This document shows positions 9,675 through 19,892 of a DNA stretch of 64,000 bases, one piece after another. The first letter of the stretch is position 1. Every line of letters starts with the position of its first letter. Made by a program: the position numbers and the translations under genes. Location of the stretch: NCBI GenBank assembly GCA_938092065.1, contig CALKND010000005.1, positions 1 to 64,000 of the forward strand, given 5' to 3'. Below the pieces are notes generated by a model that saw nothing but the letters and a program-made list of their open reading frames with translations, was not told the DNA's origin and did no database searches. The DNA is from an uncultured Rhodospirillales bacterium (lineage in GTDB: Bacteria; Pseudomonadota; Alphaproteobacteria; Rhodospirillales; JABHCV01).

Positions 9675-11552
9675 ATGTGCGGGATTGCTGGACTTTTTCT
9701 TCCTTATAAAGCCACAAACAAAACAGCTGACATACGTGCAATGTTACGCATCATGGCACACAGAGGGCCTGACAGTGAAAAAATTTACCAGAGCAACAAC
9801 CGGCGGTTTCAGGCGGGATTCAAACGTCTCGCAATTATAGATCTTGAAACTGGTGATCAACCCATCATAGAAGATGGTGGGCGTCGAGTTCTACTCTGCA
9901 ACGGGGAAATCTTCAATTATGAGGAATTAAAGCGCTCTCCTGAAGCAAGGGATTACAATTTTCAAAGTAGCGGGGACATTGAAGTTATTCTGCCTTTACA
10001 AGAAGCCTACGGAAATGACTTCGTCAACCTTCTGAACGGTATGTTCGCAATAGCGTTGTATGAAGCTGAAACTCATCGCCTTACACTAACCCGCGACCGT
10101 TTGGGCATTAAGCCACTTTACTGGGCTAAAGTTGACTGCGGTGGGATCCTTTTTGCCTCTGAGATTAAACCCCTGCTGGTCTCGGGTTTAATTCACCCGG
10201 CTGTCAACGAGGAAGCAGTGAGTTCTTATCTAGCCCACGGTTATGTTCCTGCACCCAGCACTTTTATTAAGGGTATCAATAAACTTCCGCCCGGTCATCG
10301 ATTGATCGTCGATGCCGATGGTATTGTTACAGTTCAACGCTATTGGCGGCCACGCCCGGCTAAAGATGCTCCAACTGAGGCTGCTGACATTGAGGAACAT
10401 CTGATAGGACTCCTGTCTGATAGCCTAAAAATGCAACTACGAAGTGATGTCCCGCTGGGAGCCTTATTATCGGGGGGGATTGACTCCGGACTAATGACTG
10501 CCATCGCCGCCGGATTACTTGATAAGCCACTAGAAACTTATACGGTACGTTTTGAAGGTTCTACTGTGGACGAAACAAAGCTAGCTGCCATGGTTTCTGA
10601 GCGCTATGGCACCAATCATCATGAGTTGGATGTACCTGAATCAGGGATAGGAGATCACTTGATACGCCTTGCTTGGCACACGGAAGAGCCCCTAAATGAT
10701 GCAGCCTTATTACCAAACTTTATGATTGAACAAGCTCTTGGCAAACATCTGAGAGTGGCCTTGAATGGAACTGGTGGTGATGAGATTTTCGCTGGGTATA
10801 GGCGATATTTTCAAATGCCAATTGAGCGCTGCTTTATGTCATTGCCCGCACCTGTCCGCTATTTGACAAAAAAATGTGTCTCACCAATGCGAGCCTGGCA
10901 GCTAGATAGGGCCGGTCATTTCAGTAAAAATCGTGGCCAATACGTACACGATCACATGACTTCCTTTCCAGCCCCAGTACGGGCCATAATCGGGAATTTT
11001 CAGAATATACCCGATTCTATACAAGCCCACTCATTTAGCAACTTCAGTGGTGAACCACAAACCGGGGCCTTAATTGCAGATCTAGAATCATATATTCCAG
11101 AAGATCTATTGTTGCTGCTTGACCGGTCCACCATGGCGGCCAGTGTTGAAGGTCGAGTTCCATTTTTAGATCATCGGCTTGTTGAGGCGGCTCTTGCGCT
11201 ACCTTCAGACTTTCGTACGCCGGGTGGCGAGCCAAAAGGCCTAGAGCGAAAGATTGCATCAAAGTTCCTACCGGAATCTGTCCTGAGAGCACCAAAGCGT
11301 GGCTTCGCATCACCAGTACCCAACTGGATGCGTGCCGGACTTGGGAAACAAGCAAAGCGCCTTCTCACACGTCCAAAATGTCTAGAACGTGGTTGGTGGA
11401 CACGGCAAGGCGTCGAGACCTTGTTAGCCGATCCAGACCGTCACGCCTTCAGAGTTTACTCAATGGTCATGCTCGAACTTGCCGTGCGCCTGTTAATTGA
11501 ACAGCCCCTAAGCAATAGCTCACCAACAGCGACGCTTGAGGAATTCTCCTGA
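9675..11552 (+). CDS. asnB: Asparagine synthase (glutamine-hydrolysing)
   Basis: MCGIAGLF nucleophile N-terminus, AHRGPDSE, GEIFNYEEL, GALLSGGIDSGLM PP-loop. Confidence 0.95.
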   Translation: MCGIAGLFLPYKATNKTADIRAMLRIMAHRGPDSEKIYQSNNRRFQAGFKRLAIIDLETGDQPIIEDGGRRVLLCNGEIFNYEELKRSPEARDYNFQSSGDIEVILPLQEAYGNDFVNLLNGMFAIALYEAETHRLTLTRDRLGIKPLYWAKVDCGGILFASEIKPLLVSGLIHPAVNEEAVSSYLAHGYVPAPSTFIKGINKLPPGHRLIVDADGIVTVQRYWRPRPAKDAPTEAADIEEHLIGLLSDSLKMQLRSDVPLGALLSGGIDSGLMTAIAAGLLDKPLETYTVRFEGSTVDETKLAAMVSERYGTNHHELDVPESGIGDHLIRLAWHTEEPLNDAALLPNFMIEQALGKHLRVALNGTGGDEIFAGYRRYFQMPIERCFMSLPAPVRYLTKKCVSPMRAWQLDRAGHFSKNRGQYVHDHMTSFPAPVRAIIGNFQNIPDSIQAHSFSNFSGEPQTGALIADLESYIPEDLLLLLDRSTMAASVEGRVPFLDHRLVEAALALPSDFRTPGGEPKGLERKIASKFLPESVLRAPKRGFASPVPNWMRAGLGKQAKRLLTRPKCLERGWWTRQGVETLLADPDRHAFRVYSMVMLELAVRLLIEQPLSNSSPTATLEEFS

Positions 11553-11553
11553 G

Positions 11554-12432
11554 ATGACTATCAGCGTCATCATCCCTGCTTATAAAGCGGCCCTAACCAT
11601 CAAACGGGCGCTAGCATCCGTCGCTACACAAACCCTTAAACCCGAGCAAGTGATTGTAGTCGATGACGGCTCAGACGATGACACATTCAAAATAGCGGAG
11701 GCTTTTAAAGACCAGTTATACGGCATTGAGCTTAAAATTTTCAGCCAGAAAAACCTTGGGGCAGGTGCGGCCCGTAACCGCGCCATTAATGAGGCGACTG
11801 GCGATTGGCTTGCTTTCCTCGATGCGGACGACGAGTGGCTTCCTAAAAAACTAGCCATCAGTATGGAGGGCATTTGTAAGCATAATCTTGTTTTAATCGC
11901 CCACAACTATTTTAATGTCAACGAAGTACGCAAAAAAATCGTTTTTTGTAACACTCGCTATGACGCAGCAGCTAGCCCTTACCGTGTACTTTACCGTAAA
12001 GGTTTTCTTGCTACATCTAGTGTCGTTGTGCGACGCGATGCCGTATTAGATGCAGGTGGATTCGACGAAACTTTAAAAACAGCACAGGATTTCGATTTGT
12101 GGCTAAAGATTTTAAAAAAAGAAAATGCAACGTTTCGCGTCGAACCTGACGTCCTTTTTAACTATTTTGTGACCCCAGGGTCAATTACTTCGCAGACAAC
12201 CAGGCGTCTAGACTGCACTTTACGCATCGCAATTAAACATGCGCCGAGTATGATAGATTTGTACATTCGAATTTTTAACATTCACTATGAAGCCATAAAT
12301 TCAGCCCTTGCAAAGGGTCAGGTTATTCAGGCCTTGTATTTTTTTATAAAGTTACCCTTTCATCTCTCATGCATGGCCCATGAGTACACGAGAACAAAAA
12401 AAAGTGTCAAGATCACTGATTATTTCTTTTAA
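11554..12432 (+). CDS. Glycosyltransferase family 2
   Basis: ISVIIPAYKAALTIKRALASVATQTLKPEQVIVVDDGSDDDT, LAFLDADDEWLPKKL; start re-assigned to ATG 11554 (track 11536). Confidence 0.93.
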   Translation: MTISVIIPAYKAALTIKRALASVATQTLKPEQVIVVDDGSDDDTFKIAEAFKDQLYGIELKIFSQKNLGAGAARNRAINEATGDWLAFLDADDEWLPKKLAISMEGICKHNLVLIAHNYFNVNEVRKKIVFCNTRYDAAASPYRVLYRKGFLATSSVVVRRDAVLDAGGFDETLKTAQDFDLWLKILKKENATFRVEPDVLFNYFVTPGSITSQTTRRLDCTLRIAIKHAPSMIDLYIRIFNIHYEAINSALAKGQVIQALYFFIKLPFHLSCMAHEYTRTKKSVKITDYFF

Positions 12433-12523
12433 GATCATCAAAGATGTTTTCGTTACGCTGTTTCTCGCGACTAATTTCTACCTCATGAAACGCTATTTCA
12501 GACAGTTCAAAAGTAAGCCTTAA
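12380..12523 (+). CDS. Possible 47-aa small membrane ORF, or +1-frame C-terminal continuation of the GT2 ORF
   Basis: Manual translation: MSTREQKKVSRSLIISFKIIKDVFVTLFLATNFYLMKRYFRQFKSKP*. Overlaps GT2 3' end across an A8 run (12396-12403). Confidence 0.35.
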   Translation: MSTREQKKVSRSLIISFKIIKDVFVTLFLATNFYLMKRYFRQFKSKP

Positions 12524-12667
12524 AGCCGTGGAATAAATCTCGACAAGTCCTTACATATCTGGAAATATAAATTTCAAAAATTGGTAAACTAAATTGTCAA
12601 CACAAGAGTGACCCTTTATCAAATTCTTCCTCTAAAACCATGCTAGGGCAATAGGTAAAAAACTAAA

Positions 12668-13957
12668 TTGTTTTCCAATTTAAAAAACACCCTTACAAAA
12701 AAGTCTCCTATTTCTCTGGCGTTTAGTCTTGTTGGCCTGTTGGTCCCCGTAGTTGCATTGTATGCCACAAAAGGGATTATTATTCTGTTTGGCTTTGCTG
12801 TTTTAGTATGTCTTTTTGTCTTTATCATTAAAAAAGAGACCCGCCCAACTTATCCAAAACCCTTAGGTTTATCTGTTCTGGGCCTTTCTGTTTGGGCTGT
12901 TGCTAGCTTAATTTGGACAATTTCCACTGACCTTAGTTGGACCGTGGCGCACTCCATACCCGTCTGCATGCTTGGTGGCTTTCTCATTGTAATAACCTTA
13001 AAAAATTCGAACTCCACAGACCAAGCTTTTGTCTGTCAGTCAACAGTCTGGGGGTTCTTTATTGGTTTAGGTCTTGCCCTTATCGATGTTACAACTGATT
13101 TCTCCATTAACAAGATTATATACATTATCAAACACGGTGGGGTGTGGAGTATTGCAAATATTAATGACATTGAAATGCCTGGCTTTGTTATTAATAATGG
13201 GGTCTCCCTTTTAGCGATGTTCCTATGGCCTACTCTGATGATTTTAAACTCAAAAAACCGCCATAAACTTACTTTTGTAGGATTTATTACTACCGTTTAT
13301 ATCATCTCTAAAAGTTCTACTTTTGCTGCTGCTGTCGCTGTTGGCTTTGGATCACTGTCCTTTGTGGTGGCTTTTCTCGTCCCGCGTATTGTTTACAGGA
13401 TTGCCGCCATTGGGCTAACACTCTTAATATTGGGCATCCCATTCGCTATGAATGCCTTACCCGATGCGCGGACTATAGGAAAAGATCTTCCAGAATTATC
13501 TTATAGTGTGTACCCACGGCTGGTAATCTGGCAATACGCTTCAAATCTAGTTTTGGAAAAACCACTGATTGGCCACGGCATTAGAACATCGCGCGGCCTA
13601 AATAAAACAGATACTAAAATTCCATTTGTGTATCGCGAGAATGAAGAAATACATAGAGGAAATACAGAAGCCATCCCCCTTCACCCACACAATGGCCTTA
13701 TCCAGATATGGTTAGAGTTGGGAGCTGGTGGTGCTGTTCTTGGGCTTGTACTTATTCTTTGTATTCTGTGGAACATTAGTAAGAGTCTCGCTCCACAAAC
13801 TGGTAAAGCGCTTGCCTTTGCAGCCTTAACATGCTCGATATGTCTGGTTTCTGTCAGTTATGGTTTGTGGCAGAGCTGGTGGTTGGCCTCTTTGTGGTTA
13901 CAGGGATCGTTAATGACGCTCAGTCTTGTATCCCGCGAAGATACCAAGCTTCTCTAG
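12668..13957 (+). CDS. O-antigen ligase/polymerase-like (Wzy/WaaL) membrane protein
   Basis: 429 aa polytopic; PLIGHGIRTSRG...HPHNGLIQIWLELGAGGAVLGLVLIL typical of Wzy_C/O-antigen ligase family. TTG start assumed. Confidence 0.85.
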   Translation: MFSNLKNTLTKKSPISLAFSLVGLLVPVVALYATKGIIILFGFAVLVCLFVFIIKKETRPTYPKPLGLSVLGLSVWAVASLIWTISTDLSWTVAHSIPVCMLGGFLIVITLKNSNSTDQAFVCQSTVWGFFIGLGLALIDVTTDFSINKIIYIIKHGGVWSIANINDIEMPGFVINNGVSLLAMFLWPTLMILNSKNRHKLTFVGFITTVYIISKSSTFAAAVAVGFGSLSFVVAFLVPRIVYRIAAIGLTLLILGIPFAMNALPDARTIGKDLPELSYSVYPRLVIWQYASNLVLEKPLIGHGIRTSRGLNKTDTKIPFVYRENEEIHRGNTEAIPLHPHNGLIQIWLELGAGGAVLGLVLILCILWNISKSLAPQTGKALAFAALTCSICLVSVSYGLWQSWWLASLWLQGSLMTLSLVSREDTKLL

Positions 13958-13964
13958 CTCAAGA

Positions 13965-14840
13965 TTATAGCTTTTCTTGCTCAAGCAAAGCCGATAAGCC
14001 TTCGGAAAAGTTCCGCAAGCATTTTGGATTTTTCTCGTTCAGTCCTTTTAAGTCAGCGCACATATCCTTGGCTGTAAACTCAGCTTCCTCAAATTTGGCT
14101 ACAATTCCTAATTGCTTTCCAATTTCATTAGCAATATGCCGCACCGATAGTATTTCAGAAGCCGCAACATCAAATAGTCCATTCCAGCCTTCATCAATAG
14201 ATACCTTAATCAACTGAACAAGATCGTCTATATAAATCAACGATAGATGATCCCCATTACCATTAGGCCGCCGCCCCAACAGAATGGGCTGTCCTTCCCT
14301 GACGCTTGTGATAAGGCGCTGTACTGTTTTGTCATCTTGATCAGGGCCATAAGGAAAAAACACCCGCAGGATATTAATTGGAAAGCAAGATCTATACGAA
14401 CGGCACAGAGCTTCAGCTGCTAATTTGGAGGCCGTATAGAAATCATTGGGTGGCTCAGGTATTTCACCAATATTGAGCTCAACGTCAGGTGCATAGCTGT
14501 TGCCCGTTGAAGCCATAAAAAAACGAGACGCCCCAGCCTTACGGGCATATTCCAGAAGCTCCATCGTTGTGCGTACATTTACCGAAAAAAGATCTTCAAC
14601 TCCCTCAGGAAAGCGGCGAAAGTCCCGGGCCAAAGCCAAGTGAACAACAGCATCTATTCTAGCAGGCAGAACTGCCTCATCAATTGGACTAGACAAATCC
14701 CATTTGATTACAGTTATATCATCTTGAGAGAGAGGGCTAGAACGCTGCAGTGAGAATAATTTATTTTGAGAATTTGCTCTTAAAAGGCGGCACAAACGCG
14801 ACCCAATGTAACCTGTAGCTCCGGTGATCAGGATATGCAC
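13965..14840 (-). CDS. NAD-dependent epimerase/dehydratase (extended SDR)
   Basis: MHILITGATGYIGSRLCRLL (GxxGxxG), YTASKLAAE (YxxxK). Confidence 0.92.
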   Translation of the reverse strand: MHILITGATGYIGSRLCRLLRANSQNKLFSLQRSSPLSQDDITVIKWDLSSPIDEAVLPARIDAVVHLALARDFRRFPEGVEDLFSVNVRTTMELLEYARKAGASRFFMASTGNSYAPDVELNIGEIPEPPNDFYTASKLAAEALCRSYRSCFPINILRVFFPYGPDQDDKTVQRLITSVREGQPILLGRRPNGNGDHLSLIYIDDLVQLIKVSIDEGWNGLFDVAASEILSVRHIANEIGKQLGIVAKFEEAEFTAKDMCADLKGLNEKNPKCLRNFSEGLSALLEQEKL

Positions 14841-14849
14841 AAACTTCCC

Positions 14850-15845
14850 CTAGTGATCTGGCGAGACGTTAATATTATTCACATCCAGAATTGAGCTTGC
14901 TGGTTTTTTTAATAATTGGCTGCCGTACTCTTCCATAACAATGTAACGTGGTTCGCGCCGCACCTGCTTGCTTTGCCGCCAAAGATATTCAGCAATAAAG
15001 CCCAGTGTCACCATCTGGATTCCAGAGACTAGCAGTAGTACTACCATCAAAGAGGACCAGCCCGATACCACACCCCCAAACAGAATACTTTGAACAATAA
15101 TAACCATGGCATAAATTAAACCTATTACAGCCGCCAAAAAACCAACCGTACTGATCAATCGCACTGGAGCATATGAAAACGTTACAACTACATCTACAGC
15201 TGAACGAATTCGCGCCCAAAAGGACCAACCTGACGTTCCAGCGCGGCGCGCTTGGCGATCATAACTAATTTGTTCTTGAGAGAAACCTAGTTTTAAGATA
15301 GTGAAAAATGGAATGCTATCTCGTTCAGGAAGGGCGTTGTAAATATCAATGACCCGTCGTGAAAACAACCCAACATTCATACCATTTGGAGGCATGTTAC
15401 GTAGGGCGATACGACGGATCGTCGAATAAAAAAGTCCTGAGAAAAACTTCTGAAAATAAGAATCACCGCGTTCACCTATGGCAGCCCAAACAATATCATT
15501 TCCTGCCTGCCAGCTCTCAACCAGCTTTGCAATCAAACTTGGCGGATCTTGTAAGTCAGACGCCATACAGATAATCGCATCCCCTGCCGAATGGTACAAA
15601 CCGGCACTGATTGCAGGAAAGCTGCCAAAATTTCTCGAAAGACGCAAAATACGGACCCGATTGTCCTTATCGGCCAACTTCATTAAAGCGCCGTATGTAT
15701 CATCACTGGAACCGTCATCTATAAACAAAAACTCAAAGTCAACATCAATATTCTTGATCGCCCGCGATGTCTCAGTATAAAAAATAGCTACCATTTGCTC
15801 TTCATTCCAGCATGGTATAATTAAGGAAATTAGGGGCTTAGACAT
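14850..15845 (-). CDS. Glycosyltransferase family 2 (GtrB/DPM1-like) with C-terminal TM segments
   Basis: LISLIIPCWNEEQMVAIFYTETSRA, FLFIDDGSSDDTYGAL, MASDLQDPPSLI, two C-terminal hydrophobic segments. Confidence 0.93.
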   Translation of the reverse strand: MSKPLISLIIPCWNEEQMVAIFYTETSRAIKNIDVDFEFLFIDDGSSDDTYGALMKLADKDNRVRILRLSRNFGSFPAISAGLYHSAGDAIICMASDLQDPPSLIAKLVESWQAGNDIVWAAIGERGDSYFQKFFSGLFYSTIRRIALRNMPPNGMNVGLFSRRVIDIYNALPERDSIPFFTILKLGFSQEQISYDRQARRAGTSGWSFWARIRSAVDVVVTFSYAPVRLISTVGFLAAVIGLIYAMVIIVQSILFGGVVSGWSSLMVVLLLVSGIQMVTLGFIAEYLWRQSKQVRREPRYIVMEEYGSQLLKKPASSILDVNNINVSPDH

Positions 15846-15850
15846 GATTT

Positions 15851-16870
15851 TTAGCTTCCATTCATACGCCAGTTATGGCGCACTTCTTTTTCCAATAAAG
15901 TCTTTGGATCTTGTTCCAGACTACCATACCATTTACACAATTTTTCAAGCCCTTCCTCTAAATTAACTTCTGGCGTAAAGCCAAGAAGATCTCTAGCTTT
16001 TGTTGAGTCTGCAAAAAGTCTGAGGACATCTCCAGGCCGCGGCTCATCAAAAATTATTTCAGCGTCCGCATTATCTGTCACATCTCTGATTTTATCAGCT
16101 AGGTCATGTATAGTTATTTCCTTGCCTTGACCTAGATTGATAGTTTGCCCAAGCGCTTTTTCTGAAAGCCCCGCCAAGAAAATACCACGGGCCGTATCGC
16201 CAACAAAAGTAAAGTCACGAGTTTGCTTACCATTGCCAAATACAACCATAGGCTGACCCGCCATGGCGCGCAGCATGAACTTTGGGATGACTTCACCGCT
16301 GTCGCCCTCATGATGGCTTCTGGGCCCATAGGCATTAAAGGGGCGTACAATAACCGTGTCGTATTCATAGGTATCAAAGAAAGCGCGAGCATAACATTCA
16401 CCAGCCAGTTTTGATCCACCATAAACCGTGTGGGGCATAGTCGGGTGTTGTTCCGTCATGGGCGTGTTGCGAGCCGTTCCATAAACTTCAGATGTGGACA
16501 CATAGACGAAACGTCCAACCTTTAAATTTCTCGACAACTCAAGTAGTTGCAATGTAGCGCTGGCATTTACCTCATGATTTTCCTTCGGGTTGTGGATCGA
16601 ATGGCGCACCCCAAGGCAAGCGAGGTGATAAATGACATCCACACCATCAAGAAACTTTTCCATGGCACTAAAATCACGAATATCAGTAACTTCTAGGTTA
16701 ACCTGATTACCAATGATTTCTTTTAAGTTTTCACGCTTACCATTAACCAAATTATCAACGACAGTGACTGAAGCACCAGCGGTTGCCAATTGACAGACTA
16801 ATTCAGAGCCGATGAAACCTGCCCCGCCTGTAACTAAAATTTTGGCACCCTTAAGGGTTAGGTCACCCAT
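15851..16870 (-). CDS. NAD-dependent nucleotide-sugar epimerase/dehydratase (extended SDR)
   Basis: ILVTGGAGFIGSELVCQLATAGASVTVVDNLVNGKRENL; VYGGSKLAGECYARAF; RPFNAYGPR. Confidence 0.93.
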   Translation of the reverse strand: MGDLTLKGAKILVTGGAGFIGSELVCQLATAGASVTVVDNLVNGKRENLKEIIGNQVNLEVTDIRDFSAMEKFLDGVDVIYHLACLGVRHSIHNPKENHEVNASATLQLLELSRNLKVGRFVYVSTSEVYGTARNTPMTEQHPTMPHTVYGGSKLAGECYARAFFDTYEYDTVIVRPFNAYGPRSHHEGDSGEVIPKFMLRAMAGQPMVVFGNGKQTRDFTFVGDTARGIFLAGLSEKALGQTINLGQGKEITIHDLADKIRDVTDNADAEIIFDEPRPGDVLRLFADSTKARDLLGFTPEVNLEEGLEKLCKWYGSLEQDPKTLLEKEVRHNWRMNGS

Positions 16871-17960
16871 TGATCACCTTTCTTAACCCATACACTGTTT
16901 CACTAATTTGATCATCACTAAGCTCCGCAAACATGGGTAGCGATAGAAACTTTGTGCTAAGGTTTTCAGTAATCGGGAAATCACCATTCTTATAACCGAG
17001 GTCAGCATGGGCCCCTTGCAGGTGGGCGGGAATAGGGTAGTGGATGTTAGTGCCAATACCCACAATGCTAAGCGCCTGTTGTACGCGCTCGCGTTCACCT
17101 ACCAGAACAGAATAAATATGATAGACGTGCCTATCGTTTGTCACTAAGGGCACTGTGCAATCAACATCCGAGAGCAACTCATCATAAAGCGCGGCATGAG
17201 CCCGACGTGCCTCAGTCCATTTATCCAAATAGCGCAACTTGACCCTTAACACAGCCCCTTGAATCCCGTCCATTCGGGCGTTGTAGCCCTGTATAATGTG
17301 ATGATATTTTTCTTCTTGCCCCCAGTCACGCAATACCCGCATTTTATGGGCAAGTTTTGCATCATTGGTAACTGCCGCTCCACCTTCCCCATAAGCTCCA
17401 AGATTTTTACCCGGGTAATAGCTAAAGCAGCCAATGGTCCCAAATGATCCGGCGCGCTTTTCATTATGTTGAGCACCGTGAGCCTGAGCGGCATCTTCAA
17501 TAATTTGTATGCCGTGTTTTTTCGCAATCGCACAAATAGCCCTCATGTTTGCGACCCGCCCATGCAAATGAACAGGCATTATCACTTTTGTTTTCGGAGT
17601 AATGGCTTCCTCAATCAATTTAGCATCCATCGTCCAGCTATCCTTGTCCACATCGACAAAAACAGGCGTCGCCCCGACGTACTTGATTACCGCTACGGTT
17701 GCAATAAAGGTAGAGGACACGGTAATAACCTCATCACCCGGGCCTATATCGAGAGCGAGCAGGGCCAAATGCAGGGCACTCGTGCCAGAATTAAGGGCAA
17801 CGCAATGGTCACTATTACAATAGGCCGCAAAATCATCTTCAAAGGCCCTGACCTCATCACCGAGGACAAATTGGCAGCTTTCAATAACGTCCATAACTGC
17901 TGCATTAACCTCCTCCTTTATCTCAGCATACTGGGCCTTTAGGTCAAGAAACGGAACCAT
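16863..17960 (-). CDS. DegT/DnrJ/EryC1/StrS sugar aminotransferase
   Basis: MVPFLDLKAQYAEIKEEV, CVALNSGTSALHLALLAL, IIEDAAQAHGA, GCFSYYPGKNLGAYGEGGA (PLP Lys). Confidence 0.95.
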   Translation of the reverse strand: MVPFLDLKAQYAEIKEEVNAAVMDVIESCQFVLGDEVRAFEDDFAAYCNSDHCVALNSGTSALHLALLALDIGPGDEVITVSSTFIATVAVIKYVGATPVFVDVDKDSWTMDAKLIEEAITPKTKVIMPVHLHGRVANMRAICAIAKKHGIQIIEDAAQAHGAQHNEKRAGSFGTIGCFSYYPGKNLGAYGEGGAAVTNDAKLAHKMRVLRDWGQEEKYHHIIQGYNARMDGIQGAVLRVKLRYLDKWTEARRAHAALYDELLSDVDCTVPLVTNDRHVYHIYSVLVGERERVQQALSIVGIGTNIHYPIPAHLQGAHADLGYKNGDFPITENLSTKFLSLPMFAELSDDQISETVYGLRKVING

Positions 17961-18982
17961 TAGTCTTCTTCTCCGCTTAGGTTGACAGGGGCACCTCTAT
18001 TTTTCATGGACTGGGAAGCCGCCTCAAGAATTTTGACCACACGCAAGCCAATACCACCGGAGGTTATCGGTGTGGACTTGCTATTAATGCAATCAATGAA
18101 ATGTTCGGCCTCTATAGCCAGTGCTTCCAACATGGGAACCTGCGGCGCCCACATGTCTCCAACCCGGTAGCCGACGATCATGTCATATATTTTCTCAGGA
18201 TCGTTCGTAACAGTAACACCTGTATCGTAAACCTTGATTTTCTCACTAGGCTCCAAGTCATCCCACACAATCATTTTTTTCGTACCGCCAATTACAGTGC
18301 GTCGTACCTTTACCGGGGATAACCAGTTAACACCTATATGAGCCATGGCACCTGACTTATAGAATACACTTAAATAAGCCATATCTTCAGGCATACCAGC
18401 CACATGACTTGTGCCAACGGCCGAAACCGAGGTTGGTGCCTCACCAATTATAAAGTCTAGAATAGAGAGATCATGTACCGCTAAATCCCAGATGACGTCC
18501 ACATCATGCTGATAGAGACCCAGGTTCATGCGCGTCGAGTCAAAATACTGGATGTCTCCTAATTCGCCCTTTTTATAAAGATCGTGGATTTTCCGAACTG
18601 CACCAGTGTAGATGAACGTATGATCAACCATCAAGATCAGGTTGCGCTTCTCAGCTTCCACAATAAGCGTTTCAGCCTGTTTGGAAGTTTCTGCCATAGG
18701 CTTTTCAATGAGAACATGTTTATCCGCTTCTAGTCCTTGCATTGCAAGCGAGTAGTGTGAGGCAACCGGCGTTGCAATGGCGACAGCATCTAGCCCACAT
18801 TCTAAAAACTCGCAATAATCCAGATACGTTTCAACACCTGGGTATAGTCTATTCGCCTGAGCCAACCTTTCTTCGGAGCGATCACAAACCGCAAGCACAA
18901 CACAACTATCTGTTCTATTGAAGTTCCTGACCAAGTTGGGCCCCCAATAGCCATAGCCAACAATTCCTATTTTAAGGCTCAT
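17960..18982 (-). CDS. Gfo/Idh/MocA-family oxidoreductase (WbpB/WlbA-like position)
   Basis: LKIGIVGYGYWGPNLVRNF, AVAIATPVASHYSLAMQGLEADKHVLIEKPMAET. Confidence 0.93.
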   Translation of the reverse strand: MSLKIGIVGYGYWGPNLVRNFNRTDSCVVLAVCDRSEERLAQANRLYPGVETYLDYCEFLECGLDAVAIATPVASHYSLAMQGLEADKHVLIEKPMAETSKQAETLIVEAEKRNLILMVDHTFIYTGAVRKIHDLYKKGELGDIQYFDSTRMNLGLYQHDVDVIWDLAVHDLSILDFIIGEAPTSVSAVGTSHVAGMPEDMAYLSVFYKSGAMAHIGVNWLSPVKVRRTVIGGTKKMIVWDDLEPSEKIKVYDTGVTVTNDPEKIYDMIVGYRVGDMWAPQVPMLEALAIEAEHFIDCINSKSTPITSGGIGLRVVKILEAASQSMKNRGAPVNLSGEED

Positions 18983-19001
18983 TTAAAAAATGTCTCCAGA
19001 A

Positions 19002-19481
19002 TCAACTCTCATTTTTTTTAACGCTCACAGGGCGAGCTGGGTTGCCAACAACAGTAACGTTGTCAGGAACATCTTTGATCACCACGGAACCAGCACCAAT
19101 CATAGCTCCTTCACCTATTGTGACACCCGGCAATATAGTCGATCCACTACCGATTGAGGCATATTTTTTGACACGTGTCTCTGTAGTCTGCCAGTCATTA
19201 TTACCTTGCAATGAACCATCTTCATTTACTGCACGCGGATGGACATCATTAGTGAACATCACTCCGTGCCCAATAAAGACACCATCTTCGACAGTTACCC
19301 CTTCGCATACAAAGCTATGAGAGGATATTTTACACCGTGCGCCAATGAAGGCTCCCTTTTGAATTTCAACAAAAGCACCTATTTTTGTCTCGGCCCCAAT
19401 GGTGCAGCCATATAAATTGACCAAGTCTGTGTGGAAGATCTGGACACTGTCACCAAGGACTACATTTTCACCAATCGCCAT
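19002..19481 (-). CDS. Hexapeptide-repeat N-acetyltransferase (WbpD/WlbB-like)
   Basis: LbH repeats: GENVVLGDSVQIFHTDLVNLYGCTIGAETKIGAFVEIQKGAFIGARCKI; VTIGEGAMIGAGSVVIKDVPDNVTVVGNPARPV. Confidence 0.9.
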   Translation of the reverse strand: MAIGENVVLGDSVQIFHTDLVNLYGCTIGAETKIGAFVEIQKGAFIGARCKISSHSFVCEGVTVEDGVFIGHGVMFTNDVHPRAVNEDGSLQGNNDWQTTETRVKKYASIGSGSTILPGVTIGEGAMIGAGSVVIKDVPDNVTVVGNPARPVSVKKNES

Positions 19482-19892
19482 TTACATCCCCAATGCAAAA
19501 AACCGCCCGCTGCGGCCTTGAAAATTTATACTTGAATTATGCATCGCATTATATGTGGCGGCCTACCTTGGGGCAAGCGGAGCAGGGCTTTTTAGCAAAA
19601 TTTATCTTGATACATTCACCCAGATGGCCTTAGTACCACACATAAACTTGCCGGGCCAACCTTAACCGTTTCGTTAAGACAGCGAACCGTGTAGACTTAT
19701 TTTGGTAAAAAAATTGCAGTTCGTTAAGCAGGAAGCAATCAGGGCTAATCCTTACAGGGTGTTAAAAGTAAATTTTTAAACATTCATAATCTGCATCCCC
19801 TTCGTATCAAGTTGTGGCCTAAGATATCCTGTTAATGATAGAAAAAAGATACGTACATAAATCTATACGATGAGTGTTACTGAGAAAATATA

